DNA of 64,000 bases from Sporolactobacillus putidus (GCF_014647035.1 NZ_BMOK01000014.1:18535-82534), one strand, 5' to 3'. Positions 54,033-63,868 are shown, numbered from the stretch's first letter. The notes: generated from the sequence alone by a model not told the origin. A program made the numbers and translations.

Positions 54033-54935
54033 ATGGATCAGGAACAATTGGAAACTTTCCTGACGCTTGCGGAAACGTCCAGCTTCACCAAGACCTCGGA
54101 GATACTGAATGTTGTTCAATCGACGATCACCGCAAGAATCAAAGCACTGGAAACTCAACTAGGCGGAAAGTTATTTGAACGGGGTACCCGCTTTGTCTGC
54201 TTGACGCCTGACGGCTACGTTTTTCTCTCACATGCTGGAAAAATAGTCAGTCAGATGAAACAGGCTGAAACGGATCTGTGGATCAGGGGAAAGGCCGACT
54301 ATTGGATTGTGATCGGCGGACTGAATACGATCTGGGACAGTTCAATCTATCATTTAGTGGAAAAACTGTGCGAGACGGGTAAAGTATCGGTCCGGACAGT
54401 GACCGATCACTCATCACATTTAATTAACCGTCTTCAGGAGGGATCCATTGATGCCGCGTTTGTCTTCATCCCGCCGCGTTCATCCTTTTTCAAAAAAATC
54501 CCTTTCCAAAATGAACGTATCCTCCTAGTCGGAAGACGCGCGTGTTACAAGACCATTCAGACCCTGTCACAAGAGGAAGTGCTTCGGAACGGCAGGCTGC
54601 TGTACCAGAATTGGGGTGTTGCCTACGACGAATGGTTTAAAAGTGAATTCGGAGAATATGCGGTAACAGCGGTTCGGGTTGACCATTCTGGCCTGGCCTT
54701 AAGATTAATCACAAATCTGGATTATCTTGGATTTATGCCGGAAAGTGTCGCCCGGGAATGGATTAAGAACGGTATACTTAAATCTATAGAGTATTCTTCT
54801 AAAACAGCTCCTCCGAATATGACGGTTTACCTGACCTATCTGAAAAGTAGGGAAAAGGAACATCGCCTTGCATCATTTTTAGCGTTTGTACGAAAAAACC
54901 GGAAGCATAATCGTAACATTGATGATGAAAATTAA
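54033..54935 (+). CDS. LysR-family transcriptional regulator
   Basis: 300 residues. The HTH is LETFLTLAETSSFTKTSEILNVVQSTITARIKALETQLGGKLFER, and residues ~90-290 are the periplasmic-binding-like effector domain. It is expected to be a tetrameric activator of the divergent MFS gene. The start ATG 54033 follows AGAAAGAAG. The effector is unknown. Confidence 0.9.
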   Translation: MDQEQLETFLTLAETSSFTKTSEILNVVQSTITARIKALETQLGGKLFERGTRFVCLTPDGYVFLSHAGKIVSQMKQAETDLWIRGKADYWIVIGGLNTIWDSSIYHLVEKLCETGKVSVRTVTDHSSHLINRLQEGSIDAAFVFIPPRSSFFKKIPFQNERILLVGRRACYKTIQTLSQEEVLRNGRLLYQNWGVAYDEWFKSEFGEYAVTAVRVDHSGLALRLITNLDYLGFMPESVAREWIKNGILKSIEYSSKTAPPNMTVYLTYLKSREKEHRLASFLAFVRKNRKHNRNIDDEN

Positions 54936-55021
54936 AATTCGTTCTTTATAAGTCAGGCACGGTTGATACCTGTCATTTACTCGCCTGAGTTTTTCTTAGA
55001 ATAATAGAAGGAGGCGTTCGC

Positions 55022-55537
55022 GTGTATCTGGCTTCGGAAAGATTGCTCTTTCGCCCGTATGATGATCACGATTTTGCGTTCTTGCATTCATTGCTTTCTG
55101 ATCCTGAAGAAGTCCGCTTTATTAGCACTGGAAAAACTCGTGATGAAAAGGGAGCCAAACAATTTTTAAATTGGATTTATGGTTCGTATAAATTGGGTTC
55201 TGATTTAGGACTCATGGTGTTGGCTAGAAAAAAAGATCATGTAAAAATTGGACATGCCGGTCTCGTACCTCAAACAGTTGATGGGGTCAGAGAAATAGAA
55301 ATTGGCTATTGGATCGCCCGAGAGCATTGGAATAACGGCTATGCGACCGAGGCGGCCGGGATGCTGCTTCATTACGGACAAACGCACTGCGGCATCAATA
55401 GATTCATTGCGCTGATTCAGAACGGAAATACCGCTTCCCAAAAAGTAGCTGAGAAAATCGGCATGAAATGTGAAAAAGAAATCACACTCACGGGGAAAAG
55501 GGTCAGTGTCTATTCAATAGAAAGCAAACAAAAATAA
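55022..55537 (+). CDS. GNAT-family acetyltransferase (RimJ/RimL type)
   Basis: 171 residues. SERLLFRPYDDHDFAFLHSLL, EIEIGYWIAREHWNNGYATEAAGMLL and FIALIQNGNTASQKVAEKIGM are motifs of the RimJ/RimL group, which acetylates N-terminal or free amino groups. The GTG start follows GGAGGCG. A second member of the group starts 64 bp downstream, so the two may form an operon. Confidence 0.87.
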   Translation: MYLASERLLFRPYDDHDFAFLHSLLSDPEEVRFISTGKTRDEKGAKQFLNWIYGSYKLGSDLGLMVLARKKDHVKIGHAGLVPQTVDGVREIEIGYWIAREHWNNGYATEAAGMLLHYGQTHCGINRFIALIQNGNTASQKVAEKIGMKCEKEITLTGKRVSVYSIESKQK

Positions 55538-55601
55538 CAGAGTCCATGCTATTCGCGCGGCAGGACGAATTGACGATTGAGTTTAAAGGAGGTCGGTGGG
55601 T

Positions 55602-56156
55602 ATGAACAGAAATCTTTTTTATGGTGATTTGATAAAATTATCTGCCCCAAGAGCAGAAGATAGCCAGATTATGGCCAGATGGTATGAAGATGATGAATAT
55701 CTTCGGAATGTAGACACAGACATTGCGCTTCCCAAGTCGGTCAATCAGTTGGAAGCAGAGGAAAGTAATGATGCCGGAAACATAGAATTCAGATTGAGAT
55801 CCATTAAAAATGACGAATTAATTGGTTTTGTCGCCATTCATAGTATTGAATGGAATAATCGCACGGGACTTTTAGCGATTGGAATTGGAGAAGCTAAAAA
55901 TCGACACAAAGGTTACGGAACAGATGCCTTAAAAGTCATTCTCCGCTATGCTTTTCACGAATTGAATCTCCATCGTGTAGGCTTAGATGTGATCGAATAC
56001 AACACTGGAGCCATTCACGCTTATGAGAAAGCAGGATTTGTGCATGAAGGGAGATTACGAGCCGCTGTCTGCCGTGATGGAAAGTACTTCGACCGTTTAA
56101 TGATGGGGATTTTACGTTCAGAATGGGCGTCTTACGTTCAAAAAATTGATGGCTGA
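55602..56156 (+). CDS. GNAT-family acetyltransferase (RimJ/RimL type)
   Basis: 184 residues. LIKLSAPRAEDSQIMARWY, LLAIGIGEAKNRHKGYGTDALKVIL, HRVGLDVIEYNTGAIHAYEKAGF mark the RimJ/RimL group. ATG 55602 sits 8 nt after AAGGAGGT; the GTG at 55596 is too close. It is related only distantly to the preceding GNAT gene, so they are not a recent duplication. Confidence 0.87.
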   Translation: MNRNLFYGDLIKLSAPRAEDSQIMARWYEDDEYLRNVDTDIALPKSVNQLEAEESNDAGNIEFRLRSIKNDELIGFVAIHSIEWNNRTGLLAIGIGEAKNRHKGYGTDALKVILRYAFHELNLHRVGLDVIEYNTGAIHAYEKAGFVHEGRLRAAVCRDGKYFDRLMMGILRSEWASYVQKIDG

Positions 56157-56271
56157 AGTGGACTGAAGAGGAAATTTTCTTTAATTGTTAAGATTAGGAA
56201 ATATAAGAGATCTCACAAAAAAATTTTTTGTTTTGTAAATCTTATTATTATCGTGGTTACCAGTCTTGTTT

Positions 56272-56424
56272 ATGCGCAATATTATTCGTTTTATCATTGC
56301 CGCTCTTATAACCTGCTTAGTTCTTTATGTAATTGGTGCTCCTTTGAAACGATTGTTTCAAAAAAGAATAAGAAGCTATAATCCTGTAATTCGTGATAAC
56401 TGCACAATAAAGAATAAAGTATAA
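56272..56424 (+). CDS. Possible small membrane peptide
   Basis: A 50-codon frame with one strong hydrophobic helix (IIRFIIAALITCLVLYVIGA) followed by a basic region. There is no ribosome binding site, and another frame is also open, so it may be chance. Confidence 0.25.
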   Translation: MRNIIRFIIAALITCLVLYVIGAPLKRLFQKRIRSYNPVIRDNCTIKNKV

Positions 56425-56453
56425 GAGCTCCCAAAAGCGAACCTTTCTAAGAT

Positions 56454-57377
56454 TTAAGCATGACGCCTGTAATCTTTTACTCCTTTAGTTTGTCTGCTAT
56501 TCAATGTCATAACTATTATTCCAAGCAAAATAAAGGCAATCCCCAAAAAGTGATACCAGTAGATCTTTTCGTTCAGAGCGATCCACGACAAAAGTGTTGT
56601 ACTTATGGTGGATAATGCTGGAAAAGCGGCCGCAGTATTTCCAGAAACACGCTTAATCCCCTGGTTCATTAAATACACAGCGAGCACTGTAACTACTGTT
56701 CCTGTATAGAAAGTCTGTATCCATATGAAAAAAGGAATATTCTGCCACTTGGTTGCAAATACGTCAGATATAGCAAAAGGCAAGAAAAGTAATGCACCAA
56801 GAACACTTAGAACCATTGAAATTGCTAATGATGGCCAAGAATCCAGAAGTTTTCCAAATAAAAAAAAGACTGCATTACTAATGACTGCAAGTAAAATAAG
56901 TACATTACCGAATAATGAGCTGAACGCAACTTTTCCTGTTAAAAGAATACCAGCAATATTTATCGATAGCGTTCCGAATACTATTAGGGTGATACCAAGC
57001 TGTTTACCGCGATTCAACTTTTCCTTGAGAATAAACCAGGAGATAAATGCCATCACTGCGGGAGAAGTGCTAAGTATGATACCGCTCTCCAGCGCTGTCG
57101 TCTTTTTTAATCCGTATAGGATGCATAGGCTATATAAAAATACGCCAACAAAGGATTGGAGGAGTAGAATTAGGGCATCGCGCAATTTTATTTGGGGTAA
57201 TTTTTCTCTTTTGGCAAGAAAAACGGGGATGAGAACTAGTGAAGCAATAAGAAGCCTTAATTCTGAGGCTAAAAATACAGGGATGTATTGAAGAATGAAC
57301 TTGTTGACAACGACAAAGCTGCCGGTGATGATCATTGCAAAAGACATTTGGCTATAAGCCTTAATAGATTTCTTCAA
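56454..57377 (-). CDS. EamA/DMT-family transporter
   Basis: 307 residues, ten transmembrane segments in two EamA repeats (near 8-140 and 150-295). The usual patterns are visible: ASELRLLIASLVLIPVF in the first half and AVYLMNQGIKRVSGNTAAAFPAL in the second. It is a likely exporter of amino acids or metabolites. It is divergent from a TetR-type gene; a TetR-like operator lies 18 bp before its start. Confidence 0.87.
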   Translation of the reverse strand: MKKSIKAYSQMSFAMIITGSFVVVNKFILQYIPVFLASELRLLIASLVLIPVFLAKREKLPQIKLRDALILLLQSFVGVFLYSLCILYGLKKTTALESGIILSTSPAVMAFISWFILKEKLNRGKQLGITLIVFGTLSINIAGILLTGKVAFSSLFGNVLILLAVISNAVFFLFGKLLDSWPSLAISMVLSVLGALLFLPFAISDVFATKWQNIPFFIWIQTFYTGTVVTVLAVYLMNQGIKRVSGNTAAAFPALSTISTTLLSWIALNEKIYWYHFLGIAFILLGIIVMTLNSRQTKGVKDYRRHA

Positions 57378-57394
57378 GTTTATCGCCCCTTAAA

Positions 57395-57412
57395 TTAACT
57401 GACGTTCGTTAA
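57395..57412. promoter_or_regulatory. TetR-type operator candidate
   Basis: TTAACTGACGTTCGTTAA pairs with its reverse complement at 7 of 9 positions in each half. It overlaps the expected leader or promoter of the EamA gene, between it and the divergent TetR gene. Confidence 0.6.
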
Positions 57413-57516
57413 TTATCAATAAATCATTTATAATCCACATCGAGACAATTTGTCAAATATTATTTTGATACTTACAATGACATGTAAGGGGAAAACATTT
57501 TGTGGAGGAAAAGAGA

Positions 57517-58098
57517 ATGGCAAAAGCTTCTTCAATTGAAGAAATAAAAAATGCTGCACGGTATTTGTTTGCAGAAAAAGGTTATGAAGCCACCTCATTG
57601 TACGATATTGCCCAGAACGTGGGATTGAGAAAACAATCCATATATGCGCACTTTAAAAATAAAGACGACCTATTTATCAGTGTTATTAAAAAAGCGTTTG
57701 ATGAAGAAACCGAAAATGCAGCTAAAATATTAAAGAATGTGGAGGGTAATGCTGAGAATATTTTAAAAGAGTTCATACTTACTCTTAAAATGAGGTATAC
57801 CCAAGGAAACAACAGTAACCTTAAAATTGTATTTCGTTGTGCTTATTTGCCCCCGGAGCATTTAAAAGAACAATCGATTCAATACGCTGATAATTTTTTT
57901 AGTCAAATAAAATCTCTATTAACGAAGATTTTCGAACGTTCACTCAAAATAAATGTTGATGTAGATACAGCTGTAACGGCATTCATGACAATACTGGATG
58001 GATTATTGATTTCTCTGATCTATATTAACGAGAGCCGATTTGATGAGAAATTCAAAAACTCCTGGATTATTTTTTGGAAGGGAATATGCAGTGAATAG
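57517..58098 (+). CDS. TetR-family transcriptional regulator
   Basis: 193 residues. IKNAARYLFAEKGYEATSLYDIAQNVGLRKQSIYAHFKNKDDLF is the TetR helix-turn-helix; the remaining helices form the ligand pocket and dimer interface. GTGGAGGAA precedes ATG 57517. It is divergent from the EamA transporter and probably represses it. Confidence 0.9.
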   Translation: MAKASSIEEIKNAARYLFAEKGYEATSLYDIAQNVGLRKQSIYAHFKNKDDLFISVIKKAFDEETENAAKILKNVEGNAENILKEFILTLKMRYTQGNNSNLKIVFRCAYLPPEHLKEQSIQYADNFFSQIKSLLTKIFERSLKINVDVDTAVTAFMTILDGLLISLIYINESRFDEKFKNSWIIFWKGICSE

Positions 58099-58159
58099 AA
58101 GTAAATAACTACATGTTTTGATGAATTACTAAGCAGTAAACGTTTTTACCGTACGGCCC

Positions 58160-58434
58160 GTGCTTAGTGTGAAGCAGAAAGCAAGACGGAAGTCAATGAA
58201 GGGGAGTATCATAAAAGCAGGCCGTCATATATTATTTCGTGGTGTTTTTCATACACCCGATTTGGAAGAAGCGGATCATTTTTATCTGGAAAATAATTTA
58301 CTGATTATACCGCCAGCTCATATCTCAACTGAATTGAACAAACTGATAAAAAACAGGGCCGATTTTCTAATTTATTCGGCTACATTGAATTCGTTTGACA
58401 TCCGTCTCAACAGAAGGAAGTCTTTTTTTCTCCA
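58160..58434 (+). pseudogene. VOC/glyoxalase-like fragment
   Basis: The frame reads HILFRGVFHTPDLEEADHFYLENNLLI, similar to the N-terminus of the intact VOC-like protein at 60091 (HYHFWTPHLEETENFYKENGF). The remainder does not match and runs into the 21-bp repeat module, so it is probably a truncated paralogue. Confidence 0.5.
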
Positions 58435-58668
58435 AATTATGAAAAAACGGACTGAAAAAGCTGACTTCCATTTATTCCCAGAAGTACACATCCGGACAAT
58501 CGGCAGTAAAGAGCAGAGAATCGTCAGTAAACGGTGGAGAATCATCAGTAAATGGCAGAGAATCAACAGCAAGACTCAAAGAATCAACAGTTAACAACCT
58601 GAAATCAATAAGTGTGAATAATCAGAACTCAGACCAGGCTTGTTAGCTGACACTGACCGCTCGATTTC
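58435..58668 (+). repeat. 21-bp repeat module, copy 3
   Basis: Flank (ATTATGAAAAAACGG, ACTGAAAAAGC), five 21-bp units from 58495 (core AGAATCRTCAGTAAA), a degenerate sixth unit, TCAATAAGTGTGAATAATCAG, and the tail ACTGACCGCTCGATTTCGG. The sequence to 58819 holds no supported gene. Confidence 0.85.
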
Positions 58669-58819
58669 GGAGGAACAGGCCGATGATCTTTAGTAAGTTA
58701 ACTCATTATTAAAAATTCAGGACGCATTTTGCTAACTTTGATAGGTTAATCAAACGCTTTTTACCCCTCTTTCAGCAAGATTTTTACTTTTGATAAGATG
58801 AAAGGAAGCGCCGGCAGGC

Positions 58820-60055
58820 TTGACTAAGAGTTACAGCTTATTGCGCCGAAATCCGAATTACCGAAAACTATGGCTGGCGAGCAGCGGCAGTATACTTGGA
58901 GATTGGTTCAACCAGGTTGCACTCGGTCAGGTCACGCTGTCTCTGACCCATTCTCCGGCTGCAATGGGCATGGTTCTTTTATGCCGCTCACTGCCGGCTG
59001 TCTTGCTAGGTCCCTTTGTGAGTCCGCTTATTGATCGTTATCCGAAAAAAATGATCATGTTCATCAGCGATCTGATAAGAGCCGCGGTGGTCATACTTTT
59101 TCCCATGGCTATTCTTGACCATCGGGGTACTTTTTTATATGCCGGAGCTGCCCTTTTGGGGTTGTCCGGAGTTATGTTTGCGCCCGCACAGCAAGCCGCT
59201 TTTCCACTCATTGTTTCAAACAAAGATTTAGCGCCCGCGAATGCTTTAAGTTCCGGAACGTATGGCTTTCTGAGTATCCTGGGGGCAGCGGGCGGCGGCA
59301 TCGTTTCTTCTTTATTGAATCCTGTGGTTAGTTTCCTGATCAATTCTCTGTCTTATGTCTGGTCTGCTTTCTATATTTTTCAGATTCATATGCCAGAAAA
59401 TACAGACGAAAATAAGAAAAAGGAGACCTATTTTGACTCTCTAAAAGAGGGATTCAAGGAGGCTGCCGGTAATAAAGCGGCCAAAGCGATCATTTTGATC
59501 GGCATCAGCTGGGGTCTTGCGGGAGGAGGGTATGCTATTTTGATACCTATCCTGGGAGACATGGGTTATGGAATGGGCGGGTTGGGCATTGGTACGCTAT
59601 ATGCTATAGACGGCCTGGGTGTCTTGCTGGGAGCTTTGTTTGTCCAGAGGTTTATCGGAAGCAATCATAAAAGGGCGAACTGGTGGTACGGGGCCGCCTA
59701 TTTAACACAGGCTTTTTTCTTTGCACTGCTGGCACAGTCGGCTGTTTTTATTGCCGGGGCTTCCATGCTGCTCTTGATGCGGTTCAGTTCGGGGATTATT
59801 ATTCCGCTGGACAGTTATCTGATGCAGGTTCATACAAAACCGGAAGTCAGGGGAAGGATCTTTTCATTGCACAATTCCACTTATTCAGGCGTGATGCAGC
59901 TCTCTTATGCCAGTATGGGATATCTCTACGAAACGGTCGGCATTCCCGTGATGGGTCTGGTTATAGGTTTCGTCTCTTTTTTATGCGGGTTATCCTGGCT
60001 TCTTCAGATGAAAACATTTACGAGTCCTGATTCAATCAGGGATTTTCGTTTGTAA
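58820..60055 (+). CDS. MFS transporter (MDR/enterobactin-exporter-like)
   Basis: 411 residues, 12 transmembrane helices. SLLRRNPNYRKLWLASSGSILGDWFNQVAL is the family start, and DRYPKKMIMF lies in the loop after helix 2. The EntS/MDR-like group exports siderophores or drugs. The TTG start follows AAAGGAAG. A VOC-like gene follows after 35 bp on the same strand; the two may be co-transcribed. Confidence 0.85.
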   Translation: MTKSYSLLRRNPNYRKLWLASSGSILGDWFNQVALGQVTLSLTHSPAAMGMVLLCRSLPAVLLGPFVSPLIDRYPKKMIMFISDLIRAAVVILFPMAILDHRGTFLYAGAALLGLSGVMFAPAQQAAFPLIVSNKDLAPANALSSGTYGFLSILGAAGGGIVSSLLNPVVSFLINSLSYVWSAFYIFQIHMPENTDENKKKETYFDSLKEGFKEAAGNKAAKAIILIGISWGLAGGGYAILIPILGDMGYGMGGLGIGTLYAIDGLGVLLGALFVQRFIGSNHKRANWWYGAAYLTQAFFFALLAQSAVFIAGASMLLLMRFSSGIIIPLDSYLMQVHTKPEVRGRIFSLHNSTYSGVMQLSYASMGYLYETVGIPVMGLVIGFVSFLCGLSWLLQMKTFTSPDSIRDFRL

Positions 60056-60090
60056 TAAAAAGGTTGTAATTATAAAAGGGGTAGTGTCTT

Positions 60091-60693
60091 ATGTTATTTC
60101 ATTACCATTTCTGGACTCCTCACTTAGAAGAAACGGAGAACTTTTATAAGGAAAATGGTTTTCGCGTGTCACAACGAGTTGGAAGAAATCAGGGGAAATT
60201 TCAGACGTTTAATCCTCCGTTGACTTGGGGCGACCTCAGGAACAAAAATGTTCTTTTTCGGATTATCGAAATGAGAAAAGGCGCGGTTAACATTACCTTT
60301 GGCTATGGAAACAATATAAAATTCGACCATATCGGTTTTTTTGTACCGGATGCCGATTATCAAACGATCATTGGACAAGCGAAAGAAATGAAGCTGAACG
60401 TAAACAGCAACGAGAGAAGAACATTTATCAGCACGCCATATGGATTCCGGATTGAGCTCCAGAAAAACATGGATACTATCGACTCAATAAATAGCCGAAC
60501 GAAGATCATCAAATTAACGATCATGACGAAGTTGAATGACCTGGAGAATTTTTTATTTCGTTTGTTTGGGAAACCGGTTAACGAAATAAAGCTCATCAAT
60601 GGAGAAAAAGCGACCATCAAAGAAGCCATGATTCGTAATCTGCAGCTGACAAAGTGTACGGATCCCAACGGCGTCTCTATAAGATCACAATAG
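60091..60693 (+). CDS. VOC/glyoxalase-like protein
   Basis: 200 residues. HYHFWTPHLEETENFYKENGF, IKFDHIGFFVPDAD, and FISTPYGFRIEL correspond to the two beta-alpha-beta-beta-beta modules of the vicinal-oxygen-chelate fold. Three possible metal ligands (His near 5, His near 78, Glu near 126) can be seen. The last ~65 residues are an extension of unknown role. AAAAGGGGT precedes the ATG. It lies 35 bp behind the MFS gene. Confidence 0.75.
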   Translation: MLFHYHFWTPHLEETENFYKENGFRVSQRVGRNQGKFQTFNPPLTWGDLRNKNVLFRIIEMRKGAVNITFGYGNNIKFDHIGFFVPDADYQTIIGQAKEMKLNVNSNERRTFISTPYGFRIELQKNMDTIDSINSRTKIIKLTIMTKLNDLENFLFRLFGKPVNEIKLINGEKATIKEAMIRNLQLTKCTDPNGVSIRSQ

Positions 60694-61042
60694 ATTATGA
60701 ACAAGTCGCAGAAGCGGTGTAAAACTGGCAGAAAATATCGCCGCTCATCCAAAAATATCGTTTGATAACAAGTTTAGTTTCTTAAACACAAAATCAGATG
60801 TCTCAATCCGCATAAATCTATAATATTTCAGAATACTCTCCACTTGATTAAGGCTTGTCTCCGCTTAAAACCTGTTAGTTGATTATCATGAAACGTTAAG
60901 TCAATATTAATGATACTGCAGAAAAAAAGTTTACGCTGTTAAAAAAGATATGGGTCACATTAATGAACGATTAGGCTTTCGCCCTGCCTATTGTTCAGGG
61001 AAGAGAATATGCTTTAGTAAGCGGATAGGGAAGGGGAAAGGG
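60694..61042 (+). repeat. Intergenic region with an isolated TATCGC repeat pair (60731-60764)
   Basis: 350 bp. It begins with AAAATATCGCCGCTCATCC and AAAAATATCG, about one and a half units of the 20-bp family in the orientation of array 1. The rest is AT-rich with no gene until the AAGGGG ribosome binding site before 61043. Confidence 0.6.
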
Positions 61043-61771
61043 ATGGGAGCAAAAAATGAAACACTGAAGCTTACTACACTATTTTCGGTCGTTCTTGGAA
61101 AGATCATGATTGCATTAGGTCTCACGCCTTCGTTGGGTTTACCGAAAGAAACCCAACAATCCCTGTTTTTTTATGGAAGCCTTGTTCAAATCAATGGCGA
61201 TGCGTTGGATGCAGAGTTTCTTCGCGGGGACAGCCCTGATAAAATCGGGACACAGCTTCAGGCATTTGGATATGTATTAGTCATTTACGCTTTTATCGTT
61301 CTTCAGGATCAATATAAGAGATTAAAAGTATTTCAGGTCAATAATTTTATGCAGGTGCTGGCAGGGGTCATTATTTTGTCAGATAGAAATGTGTGGAAGA
61401 AAAATTATCTGGCTATTGGAAATATCATAATTATCCTGGGGAATTTTATAATGGCTTTAGGCAGGAACGACAGACTAAGAAGTATAGCTCCATTGGCTTA
61501 CATCGATCCGCTCGAAACAAGAGGCGGATGGACACAGGCTACAGGAGCAGCAATTATATTCCTTGGCGAAGTTGAGAAAAGTATGAGAAATAAAAAAGTT
61601 GAAAAAGGTGTTCAGAAAAACCTGAACTTAGAAAATGATAAGGAAGGAAACAAGCTTAAGCGAACCTCGGTTATTCCTGACAAATCATGCTCTGTAGTTA
61701 AGGAAGAAGCACTATTCCATCATACACTCAAAGATTTAATGAAAAAAAGTCCTTTACTGCTCTATAATTAA
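61043..61771 (+). CDS. Uncharacterised membrane-associated protein
   Basis: 242 residues. Hydrophobic segments near 12-30, 70-82, 98-112, 120-140 and 165-178 suggest a small integral membrane protein with glycine-rich stretches (YLAIGNIIIILGNFIMALGR, GGWTQATGAAIIFLGEVEKS). The last ~60 residues are polar and lysine-rich. ATG 61043 follows GGGAAGGGGAAAGGG. I recognise no family and no partner gene. Confidence 0.6.
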   Translation: MGAKNETLKLTTLFSVVLGKIMIALGLTPSLGLPKETQQSLFFYGSLVQINGDALDAEFLRGDSPDKIGTQLQAFGYVLVIYAFIVLQDQYKRLKVFQVNNFMQVLAGVIILSDRNVWKKNYLAIGNIIIILGNFIMALGRNDRLRSIAPLAYIDPLETRGGWTQATGAAIIFLGEVEKSMRNKKVEKGVQKNLNLENDKEGNKLKRTSVIPDKSCSVVKEEALFHHTLKDLMKKSPLLLYN

Positions 61772-61810
61772 AGAATTGAACTACTTCGCAGTTGACAGAT
61801 ACTTCACAAC

Positions 61811-62061
61811 AGTTCGAGCGAATGTAGAAAGGTGAACCCAATCAGGAGAAAGTCAAACCAAAACGCGAAAAAGTAGAACCGAAATATTGAAAAGTTGAAC
61901 CGAAACGGACAAAAGTCGAACCGAAATCCGGCAAAAATCGAACCGAATCCAGCAGAAGTCGAACCGAAATCATGAAAAGTTGAACCGAAATCCATAAAAG
62001 TCGAGCCGAAAATGAGCAGTTGAACCGAAACGCGAAAAAGTTGAACCGAAATTCAAATTAA
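61811..62061 (+). repeat. 21-bp GAACCGAAA repeat array
   Basis: About twelve head-to-tail units of 20-22 bp with core AGTYGAACCGAAA and a variable tail (e.g. TCCGGCAA, TCATGAAA, CGCGAAAA). The outer units are degenerate. It is unrelated to the other two repeat families. No gene is supported from 61772 to 62315. Confidence 0.9.
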
Positions 62062-62315
62062 ACCAAGCTGAGTCAATGACAAAAAAGTTCATCCATTCAT
62101 ATTTTGTCAGCTCTTTACTTCATTCCTATTGATTTTATGCACAGTAGGTCTTTACTGTGCAACAACATCCTCAGTAAATCACTTTATTTCAATGCGTCAT
62201 TAAGGTAAAGTACGCATCTTTCATCAATAAACTGTTAATTAACTGAAATACATAACGAACATTCTGATTTTTTCGCTTAATCTATAATGAATTAATGGAA
62301 AGAAGAGAAGCAATA

Positions 62316-62815
62316 ATGTCGACTCAAAGAATAGATAAAGAAGCCGTAACTCTCGATATCTGCAATAATCGGTACAAAGCTAAGTAAAATAATTATCATT
62401 TATCCAGAGAACAGATCGAATTTTCGGGGATGCCGATTGAGGCCATTGAAGAATGTGAAAAGGATAATGAAAGATTTCCTATTGTTATTCTATATAAGGG
62501 GGAGCCGGTAGGCTTTTTTTGTCCTACATGGATGGGAAGGGGTTAAAAAATATAGTCAAAACAGAGATGCTCTGCTCTTCAGGGCCTATTCTATTAATAA
62601 CGCTTTCCAGGGCAGGGGAATTGCTACGCAATCTTTATTCGTGCTTGATTCATTTGTAAAAAAATACTTTCCCAATAAAAATGAAATAGTTTTAGCCGTA
62701 AACCACATAAATTAGAGCCCAACATGTTTATAAAATGGGAAGATTCTCGGACACGGGAATAAGAGCAATGGGAAAACATGGTGAAATGCTTATACTACAT
62801 AAGTATCTTGTTTAA
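62316..62815 (+). pseudogene. GNAT acetyltransferase, inactivated
   Basis: From ATG 62316 the protein reads VTLDICNNRYKAK, an in-frame TAA, HLSREQIEFSG, FPIVILYKGEPVGFF, a frameshift near 62519, FRAYSINNAFQGRGIATQSLF, VLAVNHIN, another frameshift near 62712, and AQHVYKMGRFSDTGIRAMG to 62815. The acetyl-CoA loop QGRGIA is intact, but at least three lesions destroy the gene. Confidence 0.85.
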
Positions 62816-62949
62816 AATGATTATTCCGTTAACTCATGATCAATCATTGTCTGTGTTGTTGAACTGCCGGTACGCAGGTAATAGAAAAGTTCCACACCGT
62901 CTTAAGCCGATAGGGAATCGGCCCAAAGTGTGGAAGAATCATTCAGAAC

Positions 62950-63868
62950 GCAAAGATTATCGGCGGAGGGCGATAAAATCCGCTGAGCGTCGATATAATT
63001 TCGTGAAGGGCGATATATTTCGCTGAGCGTCGATAAATTTTTGTGAAGAGCGATAAAATCCGCTGAGCGTCGATAAATTTTTGTGAAGGGCGATAAAATC
63101 CGCTGAGCGTCGATATATTTACGTGAAGGGCGATAAAATCCGCTGAGCGTCGATATTTTTTCGCAAAGGGCGATAAAATCTGCTGAGCGTCGATATTTTT
63201 TCGCAAAGGGCGATAAAATCCGCTGAGCGTCGATATATTTACGTGAAGGGCGATAAAATCTGCCGAGCGTCGATATAATTTCGTGAAGGGCGATAAAATC
63301 CGCTGAGCGTCGATATATTTTCGCGGAGGGCGATATATTTCGCTGAGCGTCGATAAATTTTTGTGAAGAGCGATATAATCTGCTGAGCGTCGATATATTT
63401 TCGCGGAGGGCGATATAATCCGCTGAGCGTCGATATATTTTCGCGGAGGGCGATAAAATCTGCTGAGCGTCGATATATTTACGTGAAGGGCGATATAATC
63501 TGCCGAGCGTCGATAAATTTTTGTGAAGAGCGATAAAATCTGCTGGGCGTCGATATATTTTTGTGAAGGTCGATATAATCCGCTGAGCGTCGATATAATT
63601 TCGTGAAGGGCGATATAATCCGCTGAGCGTCGATATAATTTCGTGAAGGTCGATATAATCCGCTGAGCGTCGATATAATTTCGTGAAGGTCGATATAATC
63701 CGCTGAGCGTCGATATAATTTCGTGAAGGGCGATATAATCCGCTGAGCGTCGATATAATTTCGTGAAGGGCGATATAATCCGCTGAGCGTCGATATATTT
63801 TCGTGAAGGTCGATATAATCTGCTGAGCGTCGATATAATTTCGTGAAGGGCGATAAAATCTGTTGAAC
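62950..63868 (-). repeat. Large array 2 of the 20/40-bp TATCGC repeat (opposite strand)
   Basis: About 45 half-units, read on the minus strand as alternating TATCGACGCTCAGCGGATTT and TATCGCCCTTCACGAAATTA types. They match array 1 in core and period but run in the opposite direction. Nearly all units keep the palindrome CGCTGAGCG (plus strand). Minus-strand frames are open through the array for 323 codons, without a ribosome binding site. Confidence 0.95.
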
